Notes: a model not told the origin generated them from the letters alone. Shown: positions 7,938 to 17,533, counted from the first letter of the stretch. The stretch is DNA of 64,000 nt from JBJMHZ01 sp045807125 (GCA_045807125.1 JBJMHZ010000016.1:1-64000), one strand, 5' to 3'. Numbers and translations: made by a program.

Positions 7938-9014
7938 GTGACGCCACGGCGCATCACGCAGGTTTGGCGACTTGGTCTGGTGGTTGCCGCGGTTACCACG
8001 CTGGCCGCTTGTGGCAGTGGTTCCAGCGGCTTGAGCGGCAGTACCACCACCAGTCCCAGCAGCTCGCGGGCGGTGCTGTCCTCATCGGCGCCACCGAGCG
8101 CCTCGGCCTCACCGACCCCAAGCGCCGTCGAGGCAATCGCCGTCTGCGGCACTGGTGACGCCCACAACGGCGTGACGCTCTACGACCCGACCAGCGGCGC
8201 GGTCCTCGAGGAGCGTTCGGCCGGTGACGACGAGATCGGCAGCGCCGGCGGGAGCGGCCAAGTGAGCTTCAACGACGGCGAGGTGACGTTCAGCCCGGCC
8301 GGTGGCGGTGCCTGCAAGGACTGGAGCTGGGACGCCAGCCTGACGCAGATCGCCGGGGTCGCCGCGAACCAGCGCGGCGATACCGAAGCCGCCTGGCTGA
8401 ACCTGAACGATGGCCAGCTCTACGGCGCCGACGACCTGTTTGGCAGCAGCAGCTTCGATGCCAACCAGCTGCCGTCCATCCTAGCCGCGGCCTTCGACCC
8501 GTACAGCGAGGACATCTGGTGGCTCCAGGCCGCCGCCGGCTCCGGTGAGCACGACGAGGTAGCTGTTGTCGGGCCTGATGGCAGCAGCCACCCCTACCGC
8601 CTGCCCTCCAGCGCCTATGACTGGGGCGAGTACGAGCTGCGCTTCGGGCCGGACGGCGGCCAGCCGACCGTCTGGGCGGTCGAAGACCTGAACAACGGCA
8701 GCCTCGAACTCACGCCGAGCGGCCAGGTGCATGCCTTCGAGCGCGACGTGCCGCCCAACCCGGACTACCTGAACATCGACAAGCTGCCAGCCAGCAACTA
8801 CGGCATCGCCAAGGACTACATCCGCCTGTCGGATGACCGCACCAGCGCCGCCTTTGTGGCCTTCGACTACAACAGCCGCGAGGAGTCCCTCTGGACGGCG
8901 CCCGCCAGCGGCGGCGAACCAACCCAGGTGACCAGCTTCGGCACCCCCGACTTGAGCGACGCCGGCTTCCGACAGGTCATCCGCTACGGCCAGGTTGCGC
9001 CGCCGCCGAGCTGA
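7938..9014 (+). CDS. Secreted lipoprotein, beta-propeller-like
   Basis: GTG 7938 with GGAGAGGG at 7922-7930 gives a 358-residue protein. A basic start (VTPRRITQ), hydrophobic core and lipobox LAAC place the lipidated Cys at residue 25. A Ser/Thr/Pro-rich linker follows, then about 280 residues with repeated short motifs (VTLYDPTSG, YGADDLFG, ELTPSGQV, SLWTAPASGG) that suggest WD/YVTN-like propeller blades. It should sit on the outer face of the membrane. Function unknown. Confidence 0.7.
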   Translation: MTPRRITQVWRLGLVVAAVTTLAACGSGSSGLSGSTTTSPSSSRAVLSSSAPPSASASPTPSAVEAIAVCGTGDAHNGVTLYDPTSGAVLEERSAGDDEIGSAGGSGQVSFNDGEVTFSPAGGGACKDWSWDASLTQIAGVAANQRGDTEAAWLNLNDGQLYGADDLFGSSSFDANQLPSILAAAFDPYSEDIWWLQAAAGSGEHDEVAVVGPDGSSHPYRLPSSAYDWGEYELRFGPDGGQPTVWAVEDLNNGSLELTPSGQVHAFERDVPPNPDYLNIDKLPASNYGIAKDYIRLSDDRTSAAFVAFDYNSREESLWTAPASGGEPTQVTSFGTPDLSDAGFRQVIRYGQVAPPPS

Positions 9015-9145
9015 GACGGCAGCAGATCAATCCCTGTTACAGGCAGTCGGCTGGAGGCCGTAGCGCGAGGCGCGCCGAACGTACGCATGGGTTGTCCTTG
9101 GCTACTCTGGTCATGCAGGACCGCTTAGCGAAGGGAGCCTTGCTC

Positions 9146-9331
9146 GTGGCGGCACGTTCGGGCACGGCCAACAAGTCCGCACGCGGCAACGGCAGCGTCC
9201 AGACGACCACCCTGCACCCGCTCATCCGGCGGGAACTTGGTCAAGTCGACCTGCGACGCACTGAGGTACTACGCGTAGAGGGCAACGTCGCTCTCGATGT
9301 CATCGTGCGGAACGGGCCGATCAGCCGCTAG
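9146..9331 (+). CDS. Small basic protein (61 aa)
   Basis: GTG 9146 preceded by AAGGGAG at 9131-9137. The frame has an Ala/Ser/Lys/Arg-rich N-terminus (ARSGTANKSARGNG) and a regular C-terminal half (TLHPLIRRELGQVDLRRTEV) that looks like real coding sequence. No family recognised; single short gene, moderate support. Confidence 0.4.
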   Translation: MAARSGTANKSARGNGSVQTTTLHPLIRRELGQVDLRRTEVLRVEGNVALDVIVRNGPISR

Positions 9332-9606
9332 TGCATAAGTTCCGCTAGCAAAGGCGGAGCCGCAGAGGAAGAACCGATATGAGGCGAGTTGGTTGGAGGC
9401 ATCAATTGCACCAGCTCTCGTCGGTGAAGGTAACATGTCGCTGGCCAAAACAGTAAATGACAACTTTCTGACGCTCTTTTCGCTCAATAAGGTCAGCATG
9501 GGTGAAAAACTTGCGACGAACGAACAAGTCCGTGTACCACCCCTGTTGGATGATCTTTGACTGGCCCGGTCAGTTCGCCTAGCTAAGCACTCATCGTTGC
9601 AGCACG

Positions 9607-9849
9607 TCAGCGCCGACGTTCGCTCCACCACACCCACCAAGCGGCAGCGAACGGTACGAGCGCTAAGCCAGCAGCACCAACGTACGCCAGGGGGGCCCAC
9701 CACGGGGAAGAGCCGGAGCCCCATTGGATGAAACCCGGCTGCCACAGCAGCCATAACGCCCACGGCCATACGAGGATACACAGGCCCAGGGTTAGGGCTA
9801 TTTTGGACCCCAAGATGATTGAGCGTTTGACCCGTGGATTGCTGATCAT
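9607..9849 (-). CDS. Small two-helix membrane protein (80 aa)
   Basis: ATG 9849. Two hydrophobic segments (IALTLGLCILVWPWALWLL near residues 17-35 and LAYVGAAGLALVPFAAAWWV near 53-72) with a basic start and end. A TATAGT lies nine bases before the ATG, so the transcript is probably almost leaderless. Function unknown. It sits just downstream of the secreted hydrolase gene on the same strand. Confidence 0.55.
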   Translation of the reverse strand: MISNPRVKRSIILGSKIALTLGLCILVWPWALWLLWQPGFIQWGSGSSPWWAPLAYVGAAGLALVPFAAAWWVWWSERRR

Positions 9850-9877
9850 CTCCCTGGAACTATAGCAGCCAATTCAG

Positions 9878-12157
9878 TTAATTCATAGCGGCGAGGAAAG
9901 CCCGCTCGTATCCAGCGCTCTGACCGGTCGTCGTCGGGTGAAAGCTCCACGGGAATAGGTGAAGACTCTTAAGGTTGAGGTGAAGCCCGAAGATCCATGA
10001 CTGAGAGAAGCCACATAACCCGTGCCCGAAGAACCGATCCGGTATCTCGGTCACATAAGACACGGGTACGCCGCCAGCAGCCGCCTGAGTAACGACGGAA
10101 GCGATGGCGTTATCGAGCGCCCGGGCCTGCGCATTCAACCATTGGGTGTCATCGTAGTCGAATCGGCCTTGAATGCCATGAGCCCGGTAGACCTGACAGG
10201 CGTAGCCGCTCGGTGCCGCGGCTATCTTCTGGAAGTATCGCTTGTGCAAGCCGAACAGCAGCGGATAGCCAGCGACATAGATATGTGCCTTAGGTGCAGC
10301 TTGATGTATGCGGCGAAGCACTGTCTTGAGCGGAATAATCGCAATCTTATCAGGCGTCGTGGCGCCACCTGATCCCTTCAGCGCGTCGATTCTACTGGTT
10401 ACGGTCCTCGTAAGGGCCTTATCCTTCGAACAGCCGTAGCCTTTTCGCTCGACCGGGTACAACCGAAGACACTTCTTTAATACGTCAGCAAAGCCGAGGT
10501 CATTGCCGCCAATGGTCAGCGTGATGGTGTGGGCATGCGACGGTATCTGGGTCAGCTGGGCGGGCTCAGTAGAGTTGGCATGATTACGGTAAAAGAAGTC
10601 CGCCGTGACCGCACCACTACAGGCTACGAAAGCCAGGGTCCCAAGATGGGCGTCATGATCGAGCAAGGGTCCATACGCTTTGTTCGAGCGATGGCAGTGA
10701 TCGGCCGTCGGAAGAGTCTGATCGCTCCCCGCAAGGTAGGGAGCGTTGCCCTCGCCTGACGAATACGAGTCGCCCATCGCGACGTAGCTCGGTGCCGGGG
10801 GCGGCGGGTGCAACACCGCCTGCTGCAGAGCAACCCGGTAATTCTGTGCCAGAATCGGCACATCAAACGCCGACGCCGATGCAGGATTCACCCCATCGGT
10901 TGTCCGCGCCACGTAAAGTCGACCGCGATCGATTCCCCAGTCGTTGGCATGAAAATTATCCAACGTGCCCGGTTGGGCGACGGGGCTGATGGTGACCGAC
11001 GGCGCCAGTGTGGCCCCACTGCCTTGGGAGACGAAGTCAACCTGTGCATTGTCGCATAACAACGCAGGATTCGAAAAGCAGGGTGCCTGGAAAGCGGCCG
11101 GCAGAGCAACCGTCCCATGGATGTCTATGAGTGGCTTGAGCGCGCTTCCCCCGGAAGACATATCGCCCGGGACCAAGGACAGCTGGTGAGTCCACTTGGT
11201 TACCCCGTCAGCCCCAATGAAAGTCGTAAAGCTCGATGGCAGGAGCAGGTAGTCGACATGCAGGATTGCCACACCGCCGTTTGGAGCCGCAGCCAGGCTT
11301 GTTGCACCCTGACACTGTGTTGATCGTGTATCAGTCCATGTCCACACTTCCCCCTGAGGACTTATCTTCGAGACGCTAGCGATATGCCCGCTTGATATAC
11401 TGCAGTTCCCGCTAAAACCGGCAATGAAGACTGCACCATCGGCCCCCGGAGTGCTTGTGAAGTCAGCAAATGAGGTAATGGCGCTGCCAACGTCGTACTC
11501 GTGAAGCGGGGCTCCCTGGTAGCTCCAATACTCAACGGCGTTATTCGTTGTCTGAACTATGAGTCCTCCTGACCAGGCGTAGAGACCAAAAAGGTCAGGC
11601 ACGCGTAGGTCGAAGGTGGTGGGCTGACCGGTCGCTGTAGCATAGCCACGGATGCGGGTGGCAAGGCCGTTCCACTCGCCGAAGTAGATATTCCCATCGG
11701 CACCGAGTGCCGGTGCATTGTCACGGGCGATGCTGTAATCGCCTATTGGGGTCGCCCAAAGTATCGCGCCGCTTACGCTTCGGGCCATGACTACGAATGC
11801 GCCATCGGGGTTGCGTGCCTCGTAATAGGATGTCCCGTGATCGTCCGTAGTGACCGGAGGGCAGGCCCAAGCCGTATGGTCAACGTTCGCCGGCTGAACC
11901 CAGTTGACCGTGCCGGCTGGACTCACACTTTGGATGAGGGGGTCCGTCGCAACTTGGGCTGTTGACGTACACGTCGACGTGATGATGTTGCCCTCCGGCG
12001 TGGGGAACACGTAACCATCCGATGACATCGGGAGGGTCCAGGCGGAGCCGCTAACCGGTCGGACCTCGGCGGCCGCTGCTGCCGAGAGAGTTCCAGCAGT
12101 AAGGCCAGTGGCGACGAATACACAGCCAGCCACCACCACTTGCCGCCACCTACTCAT
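9878..12157 (-). CDS. Secreted SGNH/GDSL hydrolase with N-terminal propeller domain
   Basis: ATG 12157 with GGGGAG six bases upstream; 759 residues. A signal peptide (MSRWRQVVVAGCVFVATG) is followed by about 400 residues with propeller-like repeats (SPAGTVNWVQP, ALGADGNIYFGEW, SPQGEVWTW). The C-terminal 300 residues are an SGNH hydrolase: block I GDSYSSGEG near residue 460 with the nucleophilic Ser, block III GGNDLGF near 548, and the catalytic His in SFHPTTTGQ near the end. The enzyme should act outside the cell on an ester-linked lipid or sugar; its substrate is not known. Confidence 0.85.
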   Translation of the reverse strand: MSRWRQVVVAGCVFVATGLTAGTLSAAAAAEVRPVSGSAWTLPMSSDGYVFPTPEGNIITSTCTSTAQVATDPLIQSVSPAGTVNWVQPANVDHTAWACPPVTTDDHGTSYYEARNPDGAFVVMARSVSGAILWATPIGDYSIARDNAPALGADGNIYFGEWNGLATRIRGYATATGQPTTFDLRVPDLFGLYAWSGGLIVQTTNNAVEYWSYQGAPLHEYDVGSAITSFADFTSTPGADGAVFIAGFSGNCSISSGHIASVSKISPQGEVWTWTDTRSTQCQGATSLAAAPNGGVAILHVDYLLLPSSFTTFIGADGVTKWTHQLSLVPGDMSSGGSALKPLIDIHGTVALPAAFQAPCFSNPALLCDNAQVDFVSQGSGATLAPSVTISPVAQPGTLDNFHANDWGIDRGRLYVARTTDGVNPASASAFDVPILAQNYRVALQQAVLHPPPPAPSYVAMGDSYSSGEGNAPYLAGSDQTLPTADHCHRSNKAYGPLLDHDAHLGTLAFVACSGAVTADFFYRNHANSTEPAQLTQIPSHAHTITLTIGGNDLGFADVLKKCLRLYPVERKGYGCSKDKALTRTVTSRIDALKGSGGATTPDKIAIIPLKTVLRRIHQAAPKAHIYVAGYPLLFGLHKRYFQKIAAAPSGYACQVYRAHGIQGRFDYDDTQWLNAQARALDNAIASVVTQAAAGGVPVSYVTEIPDRFFGHGLCGFSQSWIFGLHLNLKSLHLFPWSFHPTTTGQSAGYERAFLAAMN

Positions 12158-12325
12158 AGCTTGCTCCCCAGTGGCACTTGAGCTGAGCGTCATCGTGGTC
12201 AGTGATGCTACAGCCAAACAGAACGCGGGCCAGACCAAAGTTGTCGTTCCAATGAACCTATAGCGAGCTAAGTCACCTAACAGGCCTCATATCGTTCTCT
12301 TTGCCCCGCTGCCGCTGGAATCCGC

Positions 12326-13399
12326 TCAACGAGCCTGAGGTGGCCGGCGACGGGCTCGATCAGAGAACGGAATCGCGCGCCACATAGCCTCCAAGTCACG
12401 GGTGAGTTCTCCGCTGGCGTAGTCGTTGGCCGCGTCCACCCATGATTCGCAGAGCGCCACGTAGTAGTGCGGCCCGCAGTAGCCGATCATGACATCGTTG
12501 CTGTCATACAGACAGACCTTGGGGTCATGACTGGCAAGCCAAGTGATCAGCCGCCGCACGACGGGCCGCATCACCGGCGTGAGGAGCAGTCGGTCGCAGA
12601 ACCCTTCGGGGTCCTCGCCAGGTTGGATGGCGGTAGCGAGCTGTTCCAGGTCGCCGGGTTCGCGGTCGAACGGCACCGAGATGATGCCCTCCAGCAGCCA
12701 GATGATCGAGATGTCCGTGAGATCGCCGCCGCGGCGCGCCCCCATCGCTTCCAACCGTTGCAGGCCGTAGACCGGTAGGACGCCGAACTGGGCAATGGCC
12801 CAGATGGCCTCGGCAGTGGCCCGCCAGAGGTAAGAGTCGTCGTGCAGCGCCGCGCGCCGGGAGAAGAACTTGGTGGCCACCTCGACGTGGTGGGCCGCTA
12901 GTTCGGCGAACGGCCGCAGAACTTGCATCACGGCATCGCGGCTTACCATCAGCTCGCGCTGCTGCCCGGTGAGCCCACCATAGGCGTTCTTGGCGATGAG
13001 CCGCATGATCGGCTGTTCGCGCTTGCGCAGGCTGTCATCCGCTAAGTAGCAGCCGTGGGCCTCGCGGGCGCGGCGGCGCAGCACAACCGCCGGCTGCTCC
13101 TCCGGCGGTTCCTGGAGCAGGATCGCCGACAGAGAGGCGCTTGCTGCTTGCGCGCAGGGGTCGCCGCGGTGCAGCGCCCCATAGTCGGCGCAGGCGAGCC
13201 GGACCTCCGAGGCCAGCCGGACCCGCGCCTCCTCGACCTGCTCAACGTGCCAGTCGCTGCCACCGTAGAGCAGATACAGCGTGCCTCGCAGCCGATCGGC
13301 CCCGCAGCGCGCCAGGCCGCCGGCGTCCCGGGCCAACACCAAGTCGTCGAGCACTGCCTGCTCGGTGCCCAGTTCACCGCGACGCTTTGGTGCCGGCAT
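12326..13399 (-). CDS. Hypothetical protein (357 aa)
   Basis: ATG 13399 (MPAPKRRGEL) is tentative because no clear ribosome binding site is visible; the frame stays open upstream. The protein is alpha-helical and soluble, with a Trp-rich C-terminal part (LITWLASHDPKVCLYDSND, ESWVDAANDY). No known motif. It lies divergent to the transfer operon that begins at 13590, the same position that an unrelated minus-strand gene (51894-52925) occupies in element B. Confidence 0.55.
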   Translation of the reverse strand: MPAPKRRGELGTEQAVLDDLVLARDAGGLARCGADRLRGTLYLLYGGSDWHVEQVEEARVRLASEVRLACADYGALHRGDPCAQAASASLSAILLQEPPEEQPAVVLRRRAREAHGCYLADDSLRKREQPIMRLIAKNAYGGLTGQQRELMVSRDAVMQVLRPFAELAAHHVEVATKFFSRRAALHDDSYLWRATAEAIWAIAQFGVLPVYGLQRLEAMGARRGGDLTDISIIWLLEGIISVPFDREPGDLEQLATAIQPGEDPEGFCDRLLLTPVMRPVVRRLITWLASHDPKVCLYDSNDVMIGYCGPHYYVALCESWVDAANDYASGELTRDLEAMWRAIPFSDRARRRPPQAR

Positions 13400-13589
13400 G
13401 GCGACAAGCGTAATGGGGACCTGGCCACCCTTCTGCCCGTGATCGAAGCGCGGCTTGGTCCATGGCGTCCACTGGAGGGCTCCACGAGGGTCCATGCCGA
13501 ACCGGTTCTCGCGTGGCCTTCCCGGATCAACCCTTGAAGGAGCGGGTGCATCCCCATCCGCGGCCATCCCTCGACTCTTTGGAGGAGCG

Positions 13590-13922
13590 ATGTCGGAGCT
13601 ACAGCTGTACCAGCCGTCGACACTGCCGCTGCTGCGCGACGAGCGGCGCACCGGGCGGGCGATCAGCCGCGTACGGTCTGGCGGGGCTGTGCGCCTGGCG
13701 CGCGTGGACACCGAGGTGGACATCGCCGTGGGGAAGATGGACGGCTTGACCCTCGCTACCGGGCAGGGGCTGGGCGCGGTCGGCCGGGTGGCACAGGCCG
13801 AGCAGCAGCTGGTTCAGCTGGCGCCGCTGGCTTCGGGTCGGCTGGCCTACTTGGCCGACCGGCACATGCTGGCGGTCGGTGACGTGCTCGACGACCTGCG
13901 CCGGGACCTGCGGCGGTGTTGA
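13590..13922 (+). CDS. First gene of transfer operon A, small helical protein
   Basis: 110 residues; ATG 13590 right after GGAGGAGC. It shares its plan with 52985-53320 in element B: PLLRDERRTGRAISR near the N-terminus, an Ala/Val-rich helical middle, ASGRLAYLADRHM and a C-terminal DDLRRDLRR. No signal or membrane segment. Its stop overlaps the next start, so it is coupled to the small membrane protein. It recurs in both elements as the start of the transfer operon; function unknown. Confidence 0.7.
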   Translation: MSELQLYQPSTLPLLRDERRTGRAISRVRSGGAVRLARVDTEVDIAVGKMDGLTLATGQGLGAVGRVAQAEQQLVQLAPLASGRLAYLADRHMLAVGDVLDDLRRDLRRC

Positions 13923-14134
13923 GCGCGCTGGTCATCACTTTGTGCTCGGTCGTTCTCGTCGGGCTGGGCATGGGTGCCCTCTGGCGCTCGGCCCGTCCGA
14001 CGAATGCCCGTCGACAGCTCAGAGCAATGCAAGCCCAGCGACTGGCTGAGCAGCGGATAGCCGCCATAACGACGGACACGCTGGTCGCCATGCGCGAGGC
14101 GATGCGCAACACCGGACGGAGGACGCAGCGGTGA
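13916..14134 (+). CDS. Small membrane protein of transfer operon A
   Basis: 72 residues from GTG 13916, overlapping the gene before by seven bases and the next gene by four (GTGA). One N-terminal membrane helix (ALVITLCSVVLVGLGMGAL) and a basic cytoplasmic tail. It corresponds to 53317-53541 in element B, which has the same size, helix and position. Probably a membrane accessory of the transfer module. Confidence 0.65.
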   Translation: MLSALVITLCSVVLVGLGMGALWRSARPTNARRQLRAMQAQRLAEQRIAAITTDTLVAMREAMRNTGRRTQR

Positions 14135-14655
14135 CGGCGGCGCAGCCGGCAGCCGAGCCGATGGCCTATCGGACGATCCTGGCCGATCCGCCGTGGAACG
14201 TGCAGCAGGTAGGCACTCGGCCGCCGTCGTACCGGCTGCTGCCGGTGGAGCGGATCGCGGCGTTGCCGGTCAGTCAGCTGGCGGCGGAGAGCGCGCACCT
14301 GTGGTTGTGGGTGACCAACGGCGTGCTGTTCCTCGGCCAGCAGGTGATGGAGGCCTGGGGCTTCTCCTATAGGGGCTGCCTGACCTGGGTGAAGCCGCGG
14401 TTCGGCATGGGACCGTACTTGCGCAACCAGACCGAGCACCTGCTGTTCGGGGTGCGCGGCAGCGCGCCGATGCGCTTCCATGGCCAGGGCAGCTGGCTGT
14501 TCGCCCCGCTCCAGGATCATTCGCACAAGCCGGAGGAGCAGTACGCCGTCATCGAGCGCTGCTCGCCGGGGCCGTATCTCGAGCTGTTCGCTCGCCGCAC
14601 CCGTCCCGGCTGGCACGTCTGGGGCGATCAGGTGGTCAGCGATGTCGACCTGTAG
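14131..14655 (+). CDS. MT-A70 family adenine methyltransferase
   Basis: 174 residues from GTG 14131. The catalytic motif DPPW is at residues 19-22, followed by the family's LWLWVTNG and the conserved HSHKPEEQY segment. MT-A70 proteins methylate adenine N6 in DNA or RNA using S-adenosylmethionine. It is the one gene of the transfer operon that element B lacks. It may mask recognition sites on the transferred DNA; the target is unknown. Confidence 0.8.
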   Translation: MTAAQPAAEPMAYRTILADPPWNVQQVGTRPPSYRLLPVERIAALPVSQLAAESAHLWLWVTNGVLFLGQQVMEAWGFSYRGCLTWVKPRFGMGPYLRNQTEHLLFGVRGSAPMRFHGQGSWLFAPLQDHSHKPEEQYAVIERCSPGPYLELFARRTRPGWHVWGDQVVSDVDL

Positions 14656-14687
14656 GCCGCTCCCCCGGCGGGGACGGTGAGCCCGCG

Positions 14688-14891
14688 GTGTCCGCTGGTT
14701 GGCAGAGCCCCCGTTCCTGGCTGGAGCGCCTCATCGGTGCCTGCCTCGGCGTGCTGCTCTGCGCGCTCATGTTGCACGTCGCGGCGGTCCTGATCGAGTC
14801 GGCCTGGGTCGTCCTGGCCGTCACGGCCGGCGCCGGGCTGATGCTGGTCGCCGCGGTCGTCTGGTGGCGTGGCCGGTTCCGCGATTGGTGA
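14688..14891 (+). CDS. Small membrane protein, transfer operon A
   Basis: 67 residues from GTG 14688. SPRSWLERLIGACLGVLL opens the protein, then two hydrophobic helices, then a basic end (WWRGRFRDW). The element B counterpart (53594-53788) has the same PRSWREQLIGG opening and size. Likely an inner-membrane component of the transfer apparatus. Confidence 0.65.
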   Translation: MSAGWQSPRSWLERLIGACLGVLLCALMLHVAAVLIESAWVVLAVTAGAGLMLVAAVVWWRGRFRDW

Positions 14892-15059
14892 GCCGGCAGG
14901 CCAATTTGCGTCCGCGCCCGAGAATCGACCGCTGAGACTGACCGTCCGTTCGCTGTTGTGAAATGGACGCCGGTTAATTGACTGCCGGGCCGGCTCCTCA
15001 CATACTGCCCTGCACGAAAATGATGAGGGCGCTCATCAAGTAATGGCGAAAGGAGGGGC

Positions 15060-15263
15060 ATGAGCAACAATCGAAAGCGGCGACAGGGAAGCGGTAAGCG
15101 CGAACGGCGCATCGTGGTGCGGGGCGTGCGGCGTGACCCGCCGGACCTGCGCAAATTGAGCCGGGCGCTCATCGCCCTGGCCCAAGTCCAGGCCGAGAAG
15201 GACGCCCAGAACGAGCACCAGCAAGGCCAGGCAGCTAACCACGAGGGCCGCGATGGCCACTGA
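15060..15263 (+). CDS. Small basic protein upstream of coupling ATPase, copy A
   Basis: 67 residues; ATG 15060 after AAAGGAGGGG. The core RRIVVRGVRRDPPDLRKLSR matches ITVRGVPREQPDLRRLARAL of 53993-54163. The N-terminus is very basic and the C-terminus polar. It overlaps the ATPase start (15253). A DNA-binding or partner role next to the ATPase is plausible but not shown. Confidence 0.65.
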   Translation: MSNNRKRRQGSGKRERRIVVRGVRRDPPDLRKLSRALIALAQVQAEKDAQNEHQQGQAANHEGRDGH

Positions 15264-17406
15264 GGGTGCCCCCGCGCGCTGGCTGTGGCGGCGCATCATC
15301 TGGGTTCGGCCACTCGACGAAGCGAAGGCCTTAGCGCTGCTGCGGCAGTTGGCCGCCGACCAGCGCAGTCCGCGCTTGGTGCTGGAGGCGCGCGCCAGCC
15401 AGGACGAGGTTAGCTGGCTGCTCGGTTGCCCGGCCGCTGCCCTTGACGAGCTGGCCGGCCTGCTCAATCGGTTGCTGCCGGGCACGCTGCTGCAACCACT
15501 GCCCGCCCCGCGGGAACCGGCTATGGTGGCCGGCCGGTTGCGGGCCAGCACGCGGCACCGGCCACTGCGTACTGATACCCCACTGCACACCACGCGGTCG
15601 CTGCTCGGTGCCCTGATGGCCGCGCAAGATAGCGGCGAGCTGGTGGTTCAGGTCGTGCTCGGGCCGCGGCGGGTGCCGCTGGCTATCCCGACCCGCTCGC
15701 CGGCGGCCACGGTGCGGCCGTGGTGGGATGCCCTGTGGAGCGGTCAGGGTCGGCAACTCGACAGTGAGAAGCGGACGGCGCTTCGGGCAAAGGTCGGCGA
15801 CCACGGCTTTGCCTGCACCGTCCGCCTCGGCGTGCGCGCCGGCACCCCGGCGCAGCGACGACGGCTACTGCTCGGACTGCTGGCGGCCGTGCGCACCAGC
15901 GAAGCCAGCGGGGTGGTGCTGCGGCTCGTGCCGGAGCGCCCGGCTCGCTTGAACGCTGCCCGCCGCCCGTGGCGTTGGCCGCTGCGCCTCAACGTCGCCG
16001 AGGTGCTGACGCTGCTCGGCTGGCCACTCGGCGAGGAGCCCCTGCCCGGCGTAGCCGACCGCCACCCGCGCCTCATGCCGGCCGTCCGTGCAGTCATGGC
16101 GCACGGCCGCGTGGTCGGGCAGTCCGCCGTCCCCGGTGACGATCGGGCGCTCGGTCTCAGCGCCCAGGACGCATTGCTGCACCTGCACGTCATCGGGCCC
16201 ACTGGTACCGGTAAGTCGACGCTGCTCGCCAACCTCATCGTGCAGGATATCGCCGCTGGTAGGGGCGTCGCCGTGGTCGACGGCAAGGGCGACCTGGTGA
16301 GCGAGGTGCTGGCCCGCGTCCCGGCCGAGCGGCACGACGACGTGGTGCTGCTCGATGCCGCCGACCGAGAAGCCCCGGTCGGCCTCAATCCGCTGCAACG
16401 ACACCGCGCGACACCGCCCGAAGTAATCGCGGATGGGGTATTGGCCGTGCTGCACGACCTCTACGCCGATGCCTGGGGTCCGCGCACCCAGGACATCCTG
16501 CACGCCTCGCTGCTGACCCTGGCCCGCCGTCGGGACGCCAGCCTCGTGATGCTGCCGCTGCTGCTGACCAACCCCGGCTTTCGCCGCTCGCTGACCGCGC
16601 ACCTCGATGACCCGCTGGGACTCAGCCCGTTCTGGGCCTGGTACGAGGGACTCAGCGAACAAGAGCGCCAAGCGGTCATCGCGCCGACCATGAACCGGCT
16701 GCGGCCGTTCCTGCTGCGGCCCAGCCTGCGGGCGGTGCTCGGGCAGGTGCGGCCCCGCTTCAACGTGCGGCAGGTCTTCACCGAGCGGCGGGTGCTGCTG
16801 GTCAACCTGGCCAAGGGCACGGTCGGCAGCGAGGCCGCCGCCCTGCTCGGCTCGCTGGTCGTGGCGCAGCTGTGGCAGGCGACCACCGAGCGCGCCGCCG
16901 TTCCGGCCGCCCGGCGGCACCCGGTCATGGTCTACGTCGACGAGGTCCAGGACTACCTGCACCTGCCGACCGATCTAACGGACGTGCTGACCCAAGCTCG
17001 GGGCTTCGGCGTCGGGCTGACGCTCGCCCACCAGCACTTGGCCCAATTGCCGCCGGCGATGCGGGCAGCCCTGGCGAACGCCCGCTCCCGCGTCTGCTTC
17101 CAGCTCGCCCAGGACGACGCGGCGGTGCTGGCGCGCGGCGGCGACCTCGAGCCGGTGGACTTCGTGAGCTTGCCCCGCTTCCATGCCTACGCCAGCCTGG
17201 TCGCGCACGGCCAGGTCACCCCGTACGCCGCGCTGCGCACGCTGCCGCTGACGGAGCCGTGCAGCGACCCCACGGCGCTCCAGGCTGCCAGCCGGGCCCG
17301 CTGGGGCCAGCCGCTGGATGAGATCGAGGCCGGATTCGCGGCGCTGCTCCACCCCAAGCGTCCGGTGACTGACGCACTCGGACGGCGTCCGCGGAGGCCG
17401 GCATGA
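15253..17406 (+). CDS. VirD4/TraG-like DNA transfer ATPase, copy A
   Basis: 717 residues from ATG 15253. The C-terminal 420 residues form the ATPase: Walker A GPTGTGKST near residues 315-323, VVDGKGDLV, Walker B VYVDEVQD near 558, and LTLAHQHLAQLP, which together match TraM-recognition/VirD4-type coupling proteins. The N-terminal 300 residues are a less conserved alpha/beta region that may recognise the substrate. No clear membrane helix is visible, so the small membrane genes upstream may supply the anchor. It should pump element DNA during conjugation. Element B has the same gene at 54160-56421. Confidence 0.85.
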   Translation: MATEGAPARWLWRRIIWVRPLDEAKALALLRQLAADQRSPRLVLEARASQDEVSWLLGCPAAALDELAGLLNRLLPGTLLQPLPAPREPAMVAGRLRASTRHRPLRTDTPLHTTRSLLGALMAAQDSGELVVQVVLGPRRVPLAIPTRSPAATVRPWWDALWSGQGRQLDSEKRTALRAKVGDHGFACTVRLGVRAGTPAQRRRLLLGLLAAVRTSEASGVVLRLVPERPARLNAARRPWRWPLRLNVAEVLTLLGWPLGEEPLPGVADRHPRLMPAVRAVMAHGRVVGQSAVPGDDRALGLSAQDALLHLHVIGPTGTGKSTLLANLIVQDIAAGRGVAVVDGKGDLVSEVLARVPAERHDDVVLLDAADREAPVGLNPLQRHRATPPEVIADGVLAVLHDLYADAWGPRTQDILHASLLTLARRRDASLVMLPLLLTNPGFRRSLTAHLDDPLGLSPFWAWYEGLSEQERQAVIAPTMNRLRPFLLRPSLRAVLGQVRPRFNVRQVFTERRVLLVNLAKGTVGSEAAALLGSLVVAQLWQATTERAAVPAARRHPVMVYVDEVQDYLHLPTDLTDVLTQARGFGVGLTLAHQHLAQLPPAMRAALANARSRVCFQLAQDDAAVLARGGDLEPVDFVSLPRFHAYASLVAHGQVTPYAALRTLPLTEPCSDPTALQAASRARWGQPLDEIEAGFAALLHPKRPVTDALGRRPRRPA

Positions 17407-17419
17407 CCGGGGTGCGCCG

Positions 17420-17445
17420 CTGTCCGGTCGGTCGTCCGGTCGCGT
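17420..17445 (+). repeat. 26-bp sequence shared by both elements, candidate oriT or binding site (copy A)
   Basis: This 26-bp stretch in the gap after the ATPase gene is identical to 56445-56470 in element B, while the surrounding bases differ. It contains two copies of GTCCGGTCG separated by GTC. Identity in a noncoding position next to the transfer genes suggests a protein-binding site, perhaps the origin of transfer. Confidence 0.55.
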
Positions 17446-17533
17446 GGTCGAGCCCCGGACGTTCTACCTGGTCAGGAGCAGCATGCCGGTGGTTAAGGGC
17501 CACGACTGATACGGCTAGCTGGAGGTCATCTCC

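Noticed and set aside
15865..16962. Long minus-strand frame inside coupling ATPase A
   Set aside because: Shadow of a gene with Walker A and B motifs on the plus strand; Gln/Arg/Val-rich product without domains.
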